Below are positions 8,329 to 16,172 of a DNA stretch of 64,000 nucleotides, piece after piece (position 1 is the stretch's first letter; the number at the start of each line of letters is the position of its first letter). The stretch spans positions 124,001 to 188,000 of the forward strand of contig NZ_JACHZE010000004.1 of assembly GCF_014193285.1 (NCBI RefSeq), read 5' to 3'. The notes under the pieces were generated by a model that had not been told where the DNA came from, searched no databases, and worked only from the letters and a program-made list of their open reading frames with translations. The stretch comes from Atlantibacter sp. RC6. GTDB lineage: Bacteria; Pseudomonadota; Gammaproteobacteria; Enterobacterales; Enterobacteriaceae. Made by a program: the position numbers and the translations under genes.

Positions 8329-9132
8329 ATGAAGGAATCTATACATTACATCAATGGACGAAATTATTTATTTACTACGCGTGATAATAAAACTTTTCTT
8401 ACATATAAAGCGACTACGCGCCCTGTTGAAGAGAATTATATTGAAGTATGTATTATTCCGAGTTGTAAGATTATCACCAGGAACAACGGCGATATACTTT
8501 TTGCTTTAGCGTTAAACAAAAAATCAGATGAGAAATTTGAGATATTGACTGCACAACAGCTTTATAATAAATATGCCTGGCAATGGTTCGAACCATTAGC
8601 CGATAATTACCATGAAATGATTTATTTAAATACTGGCCCTGAAACATTTGATGCATATAAACATTTCACCTGGAAGCAAATTGCAGATTTCGCTTTGGTA
8701 GATCGTCCTTCGGCCTCTTTTTATCCCAATATGCCCGGAGACTGGAAAAGCAACTCCCAGGGCGGGGACGATTATTTGATGGTCATGATAGAGGGGCAAC
8801 CTTACTGGAGTGATGCCATTGGTCAGATACCTTTTGCAGTAGATACATATCGATCGTTACATAATATAGAGTATGTGATAAAAACTGGGATGAAATGGGC
8901 TGACGGAACGTTCAGTAGTGAAACAGACAGGACAAACCGATACGATAACTTCTTCTTGTTGAGAGGCGCCCTATTTGCCAGTAAAAAGTGTATTTATACT
9001 TATGCTAGTTCACTCACATTTGATTCATCTGTTAATGAAAAAGAACAAATCACAGATATTGATGCAGCTACCTTAGCTCGGCCTATCTCAGAACAAGAGT
9101 TAGAAACCTATGGTGTCTGGAATGACAAATAA
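8329..9132 (+). CDS. Unrecognised AT-rich gene, possible toxin of an overlapping pair
   Basis: 267 residues, no signal peptide or membrane segment. I do not recognise the family. The base composition is far more AT-rich than the flanking core genes, which points to horizontal acquisition. Visible features are many aromatic residues and a Gly/Asp-rich block around QGGDDYLMVMIEG. Its last codons overlap the start of the small membrane protein gene at 9122, a coupling often seen in toxin-immunity or two-component defence pairs. No catalytic motif can be named. Confidence 0.6.
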   Translation: MKESIHYINGRNYLFTTRDNKTFLTYKATTRPVEENYIEVCIIPSCKIITRNNGDILFALALNKKSDEKFEILTAQQLYNKYAWQWFEPLADNYHEMIYLNTGPETFDAYKHFTWKQIADFALVDRPSASFYPNMPGDWKSNSQGGDDYLMVMIEGQPYWSDAIGQIPFAVDTYRSLHNIEYVIKTGMKWADGTFSSETDRTNRYDNFFLLRGALFASKKCIYTYASSLTFDSSVNEKEQITDIDAATLARPISEQELETYGVWNDK

Positions 9133-9490
9133 TTACCTTTTTTATGTCTCTAAAATTACAGTGGCTGCGATATGTGCTGTAATCATGATTATAATTCATG
9201 ATTATGGTCACGCGCTATATATAAAAAATTTTTCACCACATAGTCATGGCATTTCGTTAGGATTCGTAAGGTTTTACATTGTTTACTTTATGCTGCCATC
9301 GTTTTTTCTAATGGTACTTAGCAACAATAAAATATTTATTTATATGTATATTACCATAATGATTTTGATGATTTCTTTATGGTTCACAAGCCATCCATTA
9401 CGAATTTCACTTATGGGCATGTCTTATAGTATTTCTACAAGTATCTTATATGTCCTAAAATATTATATTGAAAAAAGAGCAGGAAAATGA
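9122..9490 (+). CDS. Small integral membrane protein coupled to the preceding gene
   Basis: 122 residues from ATG 9122 (an in-frame ATG at 9110 would add 4). It has four hydrophobic segments, at about 8-27, 42-60, 65-84 and 90-108, and a basic tail (KYYIEKRAGK). It overlaps the upstream gene by 11 nt and shares its AT-rich composition. It may serve as a membrane partner or immunity protein of that gene; nothing in the sequence proves this. It ends 39 bp before a hairpin shared with rpoH. Confidence 0.55.
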   Translation: MTNNYLFYVSKITVAAICAVIMIIIHDYGHALYIKNFSPHSHGISLGFVRFYIVYFMLPSFFLMVLSNNKIFIYMYITIMILMISLWFTSHPLRISLMGMSYSISTSILYVLKYYIEKRAGK

Positions 9491-9528
9491 ATCATATTTG
9501 TAATAGATCGAATCTCTGATAACCCAAC

Positions 9529-9564
9529 AAAAATACCCCATGATCTCTCACGGGGTATTTTTTA
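9529..9564. terminator. Bidirectional terminator between the membrane gene and rpoH
   Basis: AAATACCCC / GGGGTATTT hairpin with A-tract on the left and T-tract on the right, so it can end transcription from either side. It lies 14 bp past the rpoH stop. Confidence 0.85.
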
Positions 9565-9577
9565 TCGTCAGCGCTTA

Positions 9578-10435
9578 TCAGGCTTCGATAGCGGCGCGCA
9601 GTTTCTTCATTGCATTCTTCTCAAGCTGGCGCACACGTTCGGCGGAAACGCCATAACGGTCGGCCAGTTCCTGCAATGTGGTTTTGCTGTCTTCATCCAG
9701 CCAACGGGCGCGGATGATATGCTGGCTACGTTCGTCCAGCCCCTGCATCGCATCAGACAGTTTATCCGCCGCGTGCTCTTCCCAGTTATCATCCTCAATG
9801 CCGTCGGCAAAGTTCGAGGATTTATCCTGTAGATAGAGAACCGGGGCCATCGGCTGTCCGTCCGGCGTATCGTCATCCGGCGACATATCAAACGTCATGT
9901 CCTGGGCCGCCATACGCGACTCCATTTCACGCACGTCTTTGCTGGTCACGCCCAGCTCGCGCGCCACCATTTCCACTTCATCCTGGTTAAACCAGCCCAA
10001 ACGCTGCTTGGTTTTACGCAGGTTAAAGAACAGCTTGCGCTGCGCTTTGGTGGTTGCCACTTTCACAATACGCCAGTTACGCAGTACGTATTCGTGAATT
10101 TCCGCTTTGATCCAGTGCACCGCGAAGGACACCAGACGCACACCCACTTCCGGGTTGAAGCGGCGCACCGCTTTCATCAGGCCGATATTGCCTTCCTGAA
10201 TCAGATCCGCCTGCGGCAGGCCATAGCCCGCGTAGTTACGAGCGATATGAACAACAAATCGCAGGTGAGACAGGATCAGCTTTTTCGCTGCTTCCAGATC
10301 GCCCTGGTAATGCAGCTTTTCAGCAAGTGTCCGTTCTTCCTCGGCCGATAACATCGGCCAGGCATTGGCGGCCCGGATATACGATTCCAGGTTGCCTACC
10401 GGAGCGAGCGCTAAAGTTTGCATTTCTTTGGTCAT
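9578..10435 (-). CDS. rpoH: RNA polymerase heat-shock sigma factor sigma-32 (RpoH)
   Basis: 285 residues, one longer than E. coli. Region 2 contains the family hallmark [20 protein letters not shown] and the -10 binding residues in [19 protein letters not shown]. The RpoH box is seen as [13 protein letters not shown], and region 4 ends in [19 protein letters not shown]. It directs transcription of chaperones and proteases after heat stress. It stands downstream of ftsYEX as in E. coli but has its own promoters, including the sigma-E site annotated at 10537-10563. Confidence 0.97.
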   Translation of the reverse strand: MTKEMQTLALAPVGNLESYIRAANAWPMLSAEEERTLAEKLHYQGDLEAAKKLILSHLRFVVHIARNYAGYGLPQADLIQEGNIGLMKAVRRFNPEVGVRLVSFAVHWIKAEIHEYVLRNWRIVKVATTKAQRKLFFNLRKTKQRLGWFNQDEVEMVARELGVTSKDVREMESRMAAQDMTFDMSPDDDTPDGQPMAPVLYLQDKSSNFADGIEDDNWEEHAADKLSDAMQGLDERSQHIIRARWLDEDSKTTLQELADRYGVSAERVRQLEKNAMKKLRAAIEA

Positions 10436-10536
10436 TCAAATCCTCTCAATCATTATCAGACTGGCGGTACGTTGTCCCCATCAGGCAACAAACGGGCCAG
10501 TTCTTATGAGCAACGAGAATATCATCCACTCTTTCT

Positions 10537-10563
10537 TCAGACAGTGATTTTATCCACAAGTTC
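10537..10563 (-). promoter_or_regulatory. Sigma-E (P3-type) promoter of rpoH
   Basis: On the minus strand, GAACTT (10563-10558) and TCTGA (10541-10537) are separated by exactly 16 bp, the sigma-E consensus. Position about 100 bp upstream of the rpoH start matches E. coli promoter P3, which keeps rpoH expressed at lethal temperature. Confidence 0.85.
10550..10558 (+). promoter_or_regulatory. DnaA box in the rpoH promoter
   Basis: Perfect TTATCCACA inside the sigma-E spacer, with a second near-match in the other orientation (TGTGAATAG, 10574-10582). In E. coli DnaA binds two such boxes here and represses the nearby rpoH promoters. Confidence 0.8.
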
Positions 10564-10640
10564 CGTGTCGGTTTGTGAATAGTTTACACACAGAGTGTGA
10601 CAACGCTATGAAAAAGCGCGGCAGGGTTTGTAGAGTACTG

Positions 10641-10673
10641 CTCCCCTGCGGACGGGAACTCGTAGCAGGGGAG
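10641..10673. terminator. Hairpin between ftsX and rpoH
   Basis: Perfect 9-bp stem CTCCCCTGC / GCAGGGGAG with a 15-nt loop, 19 bp past the ftsX stop. No U-run follows on the minus strand, so it may be an attenuator or RNA 3'-end stabiliser rather than a full terminator. Confidence 0.5.
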
Positions 10674-10691
10674 AAGTATACCAAACTTTTT

Positions 10692-11747
10692 TTAGTCGGG
10701 GGTAAAGTGACGTAAATGTTGCACAGTGGCAAGCCAGGCTGCCAGCCAGCCGATCATTGAACACACCAGCAGCAGCAACAGGCACTCATCAAAGGATAAG
10801 CCGTTGAGATCAAAGGAGGTCCCGAACACCCGCGCCACCTCGGTCACGGCGGATGACAACCGCATCACCAAAATTTCTGAAAGAATCAGTGACAAAAATG
10901 CGCCGCTAAAACCGAGTAATGCGCCGCCGTATAAGAACGGACGCAGAATAAATCCGTCGGTCGCGCCAATCAGCTTTTGCACGTTAATCGTGTCGCGACG
11001 GGCGAAAATACTCAGCCGCACGCTGTTGCCAATCACCAGGAACACCGCAGCGACCATCAGCACGCCAATCATCGCCGCCACGCGTCCCACCAGGCCGGTT
11101 AAGGCCGCAAGACGGGCGAACCAACTGTCGTCCATACGCACTTCGTCCACGCCCTGCACGCGCGCAACCCGGTCGCGCAGCGTGTTCAGCGATTCAGTGC
11201 CCTGGAAATCCAGTTTTGGGACAATCACCGCCACCGCGGGCAGCGGGTTTTCTTCCAGCATATCCAGCGCGCCGCCAAAGCCTGACCAGTTGCGGAACTC
11301 GCCTAACGCCTCATCCCGCGACAGGTAATTGACTTTCTCAACCCCCTGCTCGGCCTGCAATTGCCCCACCACCTGCTGGGCCGCATCGTCATCCAGCGCT
11401 TTATCAAGATAAACGGTGATCTGGGGGGAAGGATAATACTGGGTCGCCGCCTGGTTGACGTTCTTATAAACCATGTAGCAAACGCTGGGCAGCGTCAGGG
11501 AGATAGCGATGACCATCACGGTCAAAAACGTGGCGAACGGTTTGCTTTTCAGATCCTGTAGCGCGCCGTTCCAGGCGTAGCGGAACTGTTCGTTAACGCC
11601 GCCCTTGCGGGATTTTGCTTTGTTAGGCTGGCCTTTAGCGCGTTTCGGCGGCTGACGGTTGCTATCGCCGCCCATCTTCTGGCGGGTAAAACCGCTGAGT
11701 TTGTTGCCAAAGCGCTTCATTTCATTCAGCGCATCACGTTTATTCAC
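10692..11747 (-). CDS. ftsX: Cell division ABC transporter-like permease FtsX
   Basis: 351 residues from the GTG complementary to 11745-11747 ([10 protein letters not shown]), which matches the E. coli start and has a GGAGG site upstream; an in-frame ATG at 11762 is less likely. There are four membrane segments, with a large periplasmic loop ([17 protein letters not shown] to DEVRMDDSW) that in E. coli contacts EnvC. With FtsE it activates septal amidases during division. It overlaps the ftsE end by 8 nt, in the conserved ftsYEX operon. Confidence 0.95.
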   Translation of the reverse strand: MNKRDALNEMKRFGNKLSGFTRQKMGGDSNRQPPKRAKGQPNKAKSRKGGVNEQFRYAWNGALQDLKSKPFATFLTVMVIAISLTLPSVCYMVYKNVNQAATQYYPSPQITVYLDKALDDDAAQQVVGQLQAEQGVEKVNYLSRDEALGEFRNWSGFGGALDMLEENPLPAVAVIVPKLDFQGTESLNTLRDRVARVQGVDEVRMDDSWFARLAALTGLVGRVAAMIGVLMVAAVFLVIGNSVRLSIFARRDTINVQKLIGATDGFILRPFLYGGALLGFSGAFLSLILSEILVMRLSSAVTEVARVFGTSFDLNGLSFDECLLLLLVCSMIGWLAAWLATVQHLRHFTPD

Positions 11748-12408
11748 CGGGGCGGCCTCCATGCAAATGCCCTTCGCTCAGGGTCAACATTGGATAATGG
11801 CGGCTGGAAATCAGCCCCATATCATGCGTGGCCATTAATACCGTGACGCCCACGCGGTTAAACTCTTCGAACAGGCGCAAAATCCCTTCCGACAGCGCTT
11901 CGTCAAGGTTACCGGTCGGTTCATCCGCCAGCAGCACAGCGGGCTTGTTCACCACCGCACGGGCGATGCCCACGCGCTGTTGTTCACCGCCGGAAAGCTG
12001 GATCGGAAAGTTTTTGGCTTTATCCAGCAGGCCGACTTTGTCCAGCGCGGCGCTAACGCGGCGGCGGATATCCTCGCTGCTGGCCCCGGCGATGATCAGC
12101 GGGATCGCCACGTTGTCGAATACCGTTCTGTCCATCAGCAGATGGTGATCCTGAAAGATCATGCCAATCTGGCGGCGCAAAAACGGCACTTCACGATTTT
12201 TTAAACGGCTGATCTCATGACCGGCAAAATAAATTTGCCCCGCACTGGGGCGTTCAATGCCGCAGATAAGCTTCAGCAGCGTACTCTTACCGGCGCCGGA
12301 ATGGCCGGTAAGGAATGCCATCTCGCCAGGTTGCAGGTGAAATGTCACCCCCTGCAGAGCCTGTCTCCCACCAAGATAGGCTTTGCTGACCTGTTCAAAG
12401 CGAATCAT
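11740..12408 (-). CDS. ftsE: Cell division ATPase FtsE
   Basis: 222 residues, ABC ATPase. The Walker A motif is GHSGAGKST (about 36-44), the signature is [14 protein letters not shown], and Walker B is [13 protein letters not shown], followed by the H-loop ATHD. It pairs with FtsX at the divisome and powers amidase activation through EnvC. The start lies 2 bp from the ftsY stop, as in the conserved operon. Confidence 0.97.
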   Translation of the reverse strand: MIRFEQVSKAYLGGRQALQGVTFHLQPGEMAFLTGHSGAGKSTLLKLICGIERPSAGQIYFAGHEISRLKNREVPFLRRQIGMIFQDHHLLMDRTVFDNVAIPLIIAGASSEDIRRRVSAALDKVGLLDKAKNFPIQLSGGEQQRVGIARAVVNKPAVLLADEPTGNLDEALSEGILRLFEEFNRVGVTVLMATHDMGLISSRHYPMLTLSEGHLHGGRPGE

Positions 12409-12410
12409 TG

Positions 12411-13886
12411 TTAATCCTCTCGGGCAAAAAGTGCCTCTATAAAGTCACCCGCATTAAACGGGCGCAAATCAGAAATTTGTTCGCCAACGCCAATATAGCG
12501 AATCGGAATACCGAACTGGTCCGCAACAGAGAAAATCACCCCGCCTTTGGCCGTGCCGTCCAGCTTGGTCAGCGTAATGCCCGTCAAACCTACCGCCTCA
12601 TGGAACAGTTTGGCCTGGCTGATGGCATTCTGCCCGGTGCTGGCGTCAATGGTCAGCATAATCTCATGCGGGGCCTCTTCGTCGAGTTTTTTCATTACCC
12701 GGACGATTTTCTTCAGCTCTTCCATCAGGTGCGATTTATTCTGCAAACGACCTGCGGTGTCGGCAATCAACACGTCGATATGGCGCGCTTTCGCCGCCTG
12801 AATCGCGTCGAAGATCACCGAGGCGGAATCCGCGCCGGTATGCTGCGCCACCACCGGGATATTGTTGCGCTGGCCCCAGACCTGGAGCTGCTCGACCGCC
12901 GCCGCGCGGAACGTATCCCCCGCCGCCAGCATCACCGATTTCCCCTGCTGCTCGAATTGACGCGCCAGTTTGCCGATAGTGGTGGTTTTACCCACGCCGT
13001 TGACGCCCACCATCAGAATAACAAACGGCGTTTTACCTTCAACGTTCAGCGGCTCGTCAACTTTCGCCAGAATCTCGCCCATCTCTTCCTTCAGCAAACC
13101 GTACAGCGCTTCGGCGTCACGCAACTGCTTGCGGCTGGCACCTTCGGTAAGACTGGCAATGATTTTGCGGGTGGTTTCCACGCCCACGTCGGCAATCAGC
13201 AGCTGTTCTTCCAGTTCCTCAAACAGATCATCATCGATTTTCTTGCCGCGGAACAGACTGATAAATCCGGAACCAAGATTTTCTTTGGTTTTAATCAGGC
13301 TGCGCTTCAGGCGTGCGAAGAACCCTTCTTTAGTGGGTTTCTCCTGGACCGGGACGACCACGTCAGCCTGCTGCAACTCCTCAAGCGGTTCTTCCGCCTG
13401 CTGGCTCGCCGCCAGCGCCTGGGCTTCCAGCTCTTCGTCGCTGATGTCCGGCTCGGCTTCCGCTAACGGCTCTTGCTCCGCCTGCCATTCTTCCGGCTCG
13501 ATTTCTTGCGCCTGTACTTCTTCCGGTAACGGCAGGGTTTCGTGTTCAATAACCGCAGTTTCTTGCGGCTGCTCAATCACCTCGACCACATCATCAGCGA
13601 CCGGCTGCGGTTCTTCCGCCTGCGCTGCCTGCTGCTCGGTGATTTCAACGACCTCTTCCGCAAAGGCCTGCGATTCTTCCAGCGTATGCGGGGCAGGCGT
13701 TTCAACGTCTTGCGCAACAGGCGCGTCGGACTCGGCAACAGGCTGCTCGACGGTTTCCGGCGGCAGTTCGGTAACCTGATTCTCAACCTCTTGTTCCGTT
13801 ACCTGCTGCTGTTCAACTTCAGGTTCCTGCTCTTTTTGGCCGAAACCCAGCCAGGAAAAAAAGCCCCGTTTTTTATCTTTTGCCAT
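12411..13886 (-). CDS. ftsY: Signal recognition particle receptor FtsY
   Basis: 491 residues. A long acidic, Gln/Glu-rich A domain (about 15-185) is typical of enterobacterial FtsY and variable in sequence. The NG GTPase domain follows, with G1 GVNGVGKTTTIGKLA, G3 DTAGRLQ, G4 TKLD and the closing GVGEQISDLRPF. It docks SRP-ribosome complexes at the membrane via Ffh. It is the first gene of ftsYEX and divergent from rsmD. Confidence 0.97.
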   Translation of the reverse strand: MAKDKKRGFFSWLGFGQKEQEPEVEQQQVTEQEVENQVTELPPETVEQPVAESDAPVAQDVETPAPHTLEESQAFAEEVVEITEQQAAQAEEPQPVADDVVEVIEQPQETAVIEHETLPLPEEVQAQEIEPEEWQAEQEPLAEAEPDISDEELEAQALAASQQAEEPLEELQQADVVVPVQEKPTKEGFFARLKRSLIKTKENLGSGFISLFRGKKIDDDLFEELEEQLLIADVGVETTRKIIASLTEGASRKQLRDAEALYGLLKEEMGEILAKVDEPLNVEGKTPFVILMVGVNGVGKTTTIGKLARQFEQQGKSVMLAAGDTFRAAAVEQLQVWGQRNNIPVVAQHTGADSASVIFDAIQAAKARHIDVLIADTAGRLQNKSHLMEELKKIVRVMKKLDEEAPHEIMLTIDASTGQNAISQAKLFHEAVGLTGITLTKLDGTAKGGVIFSVADQFGIPIRYIGVGEQISDLRPFNAGDFIEALFARED

Positions 13887-14079
13887 TGGCGACTACACCC
13901 CTCGCTGTTGAATCCTGGCAGCCTCACCGCGCAATCACATCGCGGGCGCTAAATTTTTTACGAATGAATACGTTATTCTATCACTTTCCCGCCAGCGCAT
14001 CACGCCGACGGATTCAGGTTTCACCTGGCGGCTTGCGCCGCTAGAATAGCAGGCCAAATTATTAAGCCCAGTGAACAGC

Positions 14080-14676
14080 ATGAAGAAACCCACCTCCTCT
14101 GGCAGCGGCCAGATTCGTATTATCGGCGGCCAATGGCGAGGCCGAAAACTGCCGGTCACCGACAGCCCCGGCCTGCGTCCGACCACCGATCGGGTGCGTG
14201 AAACGCTGTTCAACTGGCTGGCCCCTTATATGGTCGATGCGCGCTGTCTCGACTGCTTCGCCGGCAGCGGCGCGTTAGGGCTGGAGTCGCTGTCCCGCTA
14301 TGCCGCCAGCGCCACCCTGCTGGAGATGGAACGCCCCGTGGCGCAGCAACTACAGAAAAACCTCGCGACGTTAAAGGCCGCCAACGGCAAGGTGGTCAAC
14401 ACCAATACCCTGAACTACCTTAATCAAACCGGTACGCCGCACGACATCGTGTTTATCGATCCGCCGTTTCGCAAAGGTTTACTCGACGACACATTAAGCC
14501 TGCTGGAGAAAAACGGCTGGCTGGCGGACGGGGCGTTGATTTACGTCGAAAGCGAAGTCGAGAACGGCATGCCGCCAGTGCCGGCCAGTTGGCAGCTGCA
14601 CCGGGAAAAAGTGGCGGGCCAGGTGGCTTATCGCCTCTATTTACGTGAAACGCAAGGAGCGGAACATGCTGATTAA
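14080..14676 (+). CDS. rsmD: 16S rRNA (guanine966-N2)-methyltransferase RsmD
   Basis: 198 residues from ATG 14080, the E. coli length; the GTG three codons upstream is an unlikely start. SAM motif I is CFAGSGALGLE and the catalytic N6/N2-type motif is DPPF in IVFIDPPFRKG. It methylates G966 of 16S rRNA in the assembled small subunit. Its 3' end overlaps the yhhL start by 11 nt. Confidence 0.96.
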   Translation: MKKPTSSGSGQIRIIGGQWRGRKLPVTDSPGLRPTTDRVRETLFNWLAPYMVDARCLDCFAGSGALGLESLSRYAASATLLEMERPVAQQLQKNLATLKAANGKVVNTNTLNYLNQTGTPHDIVFIDPPFRKGLLDDTLSLLEKNGWLADGALIYVESEVENGMPPVPASWQLHREKVAGQVAYRLYLRETQGAEHAD

Positions 14677-14932
14677 TCTGGGACGGCTATTGATGCTGTG
14701 CGTGTGGGGTTTTTTGATCCTGAATCTTTTCCAGCCTTTCCCGCGCCCGCTGAATATTTTCGTCAACGTGGCGCTGGTGTTTATGGTGCTGATGCATGGT
14801 TTACAACTGGCAATGCTGAAAGCCACTCAGCCCAAAAACGCGCCGCCGATGGGTAAACCGGAACAGATGCGCATTTTTCTGTTTGGCGTATTCGAGCTGC
14901 TGGCCTGGCAGAAAAAGCAAAAGTTGAAGTAA
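14666..14932 (+). CDS. yhhL: DUF1145 membrane protein YhhL
   Basis: 88 residues from ATG 14666, preceded by AAGGAG. It has two membrane segments (about 3-20 and 27-48) and a cytoplasmic end IFLFGVFELLAWQKK that matches E. coli YhhL. The function is unknown. It is coupled to rsmD and convergent with yhhM. Confidence 0.92.
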   Translation: MLINLGRLLMLCVWGFLILNLFQPFPRPLNIFVNVALVFMVLMHGLQLAMLKATQPKNAPPMGKPEQMRIFLFGVFELLAWQKKQKLK

Positions 14933-14949
14933 TGCTGGCGCAGGCGTGG

Positions 14950-15309
14950 TTACGGCTGCGCATCGAAACGCACAAAGCGCGTCCCCTGATAAACCAGTAC
15001 GCCTTTCTCCCCCACCGTCAGCTGATGATAATCCGCCGCCTGAAGCCGGAAGGTCATTTCCATCCCGCCCTGTAACGGCGTAAAGCTGGCTTCATAACGC
15101 ATCGTCTCGCCCGCCGGCGTCACGTCACGCTGGCGCGAGCGGCGGTCATTGGCGGGCTTTTCTCGCTTGCTGCTGATCTCCACCTGCTTTTGTCGCTGCG
15201 GCGCGGCCTCGTTGCTGGCATTCTCCCGACGCTGCTGCACATAGCGAAAGGAGGCCGATATCACAATCAACCCAATGATAACTATCAGGAAAAGCGGTAT
15301 TTTACTCAT
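14950..15309 (-). CDS. yhhM: DUF2500 membrane-anchored protein YhhM
   Basis: 119 residues from the ATG complementary to 15307-15309, matching E. coli YhhM in length and sequence (KREKPANDRRSRQ, MRYEASF). There is one N-terminal membrane anchor (about 4-22), a basic linker, then a beta-rich domain. The function is unknown. It is convergent with yhhL. Confidence 0.92.
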   Translation of the reverse strand: MSKIPLFLIVIIGLIVISASFRYVQQRRENASNEAAPQRQKQVEISSKREKPANDRRSRQRDVTPAGETMRYEASFTPLQGGMEMTFRLQAADYHQLTVGEKGVLVYQGTRFVRFDAQP

Positions 15310-15450
15310 AACGGCACTCTCATCAAAAACGCGCTTTTTAGAATACTCTGGCCTGATAAGCATTGTCATCTGCCCCGGCGGGCCACTAGACTGAAAGACA
15401 GAGCCGCGCACAACGGGTGCGCGTTACAATAACTGAATCAGGGACTTATC

Positions 15451-16077
15451 ATGCTTTGGTCGTTTATTGCTGTCTGTTTTTCCGCCTGGCTTTATGTGGA
15501 CGCCTCCTATCGAGGCCCGGTCTGGCAACGCTGGGTATTTAAACCCGTCACATTATTACTGTTACTGCTGCTGGCCTGGCAGGCCCCGATGTTTGAAGCG
15601 CTGGGCTATCTGGTGGTCGCCGGGCTGCTGGCGACATTAGTGGGCGATACGCTGACGCTGTTGCCGCGTGAACGCCTGCTCTATGCCATCGGCGCGTTTT
15701 TCCTGTCTCATTTGCTCTACACCATTTATTTTGCCAGCCAGATGACCCTGTCATTCTACTGGCCTCTGCCGCTGGCACTGGTGGTGATTGGCGTGGCGCT
15801 GATTGCCGTGATCTGGACGCGTCTGGAAGAGCTGCGCTGGCCAATTTGTACCTTTGTCGGCATGACGCTGGTGATGGTGTGGCTGGCAGGTGAACTGTGG
15901 TTCTTCCGCCCCACCGATACCAGCCTGTCGGCGTTTGTCGGCGCGGCGCTGCTGCTGTTAAGCAACGTGGTCTGGCTGGGCAGCCACTACCGCAAGCGCT
16001 TTACGGCAGATAACGCCATCGCCTCGGCCTGCTATTTCGCCGGACATTTTTTGATCGTGCGTTCGCTGTATCTGTAA
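15451..16077 (+). CDS. yhhN: YhhN family membrane protein (lysoplasmalogenase-like)
   Basis: 208 residues, about eight membrane segments, TMEM86/YhhN family. The conserved Asp residues are in [10 protein letters not shown] and near the N-terminal YVDASYRGP. Animal and some bacterial relatives hydrolyse lysoplasmalogens; the enterobacterial substrate is not established. Its position before zntA is the E. coli one. Confidence 0.93.
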   Translation: MLWSFIAVCFSAWLYVDASYRGPVWQRWVFKPVTLLLLLLLAWQAPMFEALGYLVVAGLLATLVGDTLTLLPRERLLYAIGAFFLSHLLYTIYFASQMTLSFYWPLPLALVVIGVALIAVIWTRLEELRWPICTFVGMTLVMVWLAGELWFFRPTDTSLSAFVGAALLLLSNVVWLGSHYRKRFTADNAIASACYFAGHFLIVRSLYL

Positions 16078-16103
16078 ATTTTGCAGAAAAGCTAATCATT
16101 GGC

Positions 16104-16135
16104 TTGACTCTGGAGTCCACTCCAGAGTGTACCCT
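16104..16135 (+). promoter_or_regulatory. ZntR-controlled zntA promoter
   Basis: -35 TTGACT (16104-16109) and -10 TACCCT (16130-16135) are separated by the overlong 20-bp spacer of MerR-family promoters. The spacer holds the palindrome ACTCTGGAGT-CC-ACTCCAGAGT (16107-16128), almost the E. coli ZntR box. ZntR itself is encoded elsewhere. Confidence 0.93.
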
Positions 16136-16172
16136 TCCGGTAATGAGAAAATTATCGTTACCGGAGGATGCC

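Noticed and set aside
12408-13952. Long plus-strand ORFs opposite ftsY
   Set aside because: Mirror frames of ftsY; repetitive low-complexity products from its Glu/Gln-rich domain.
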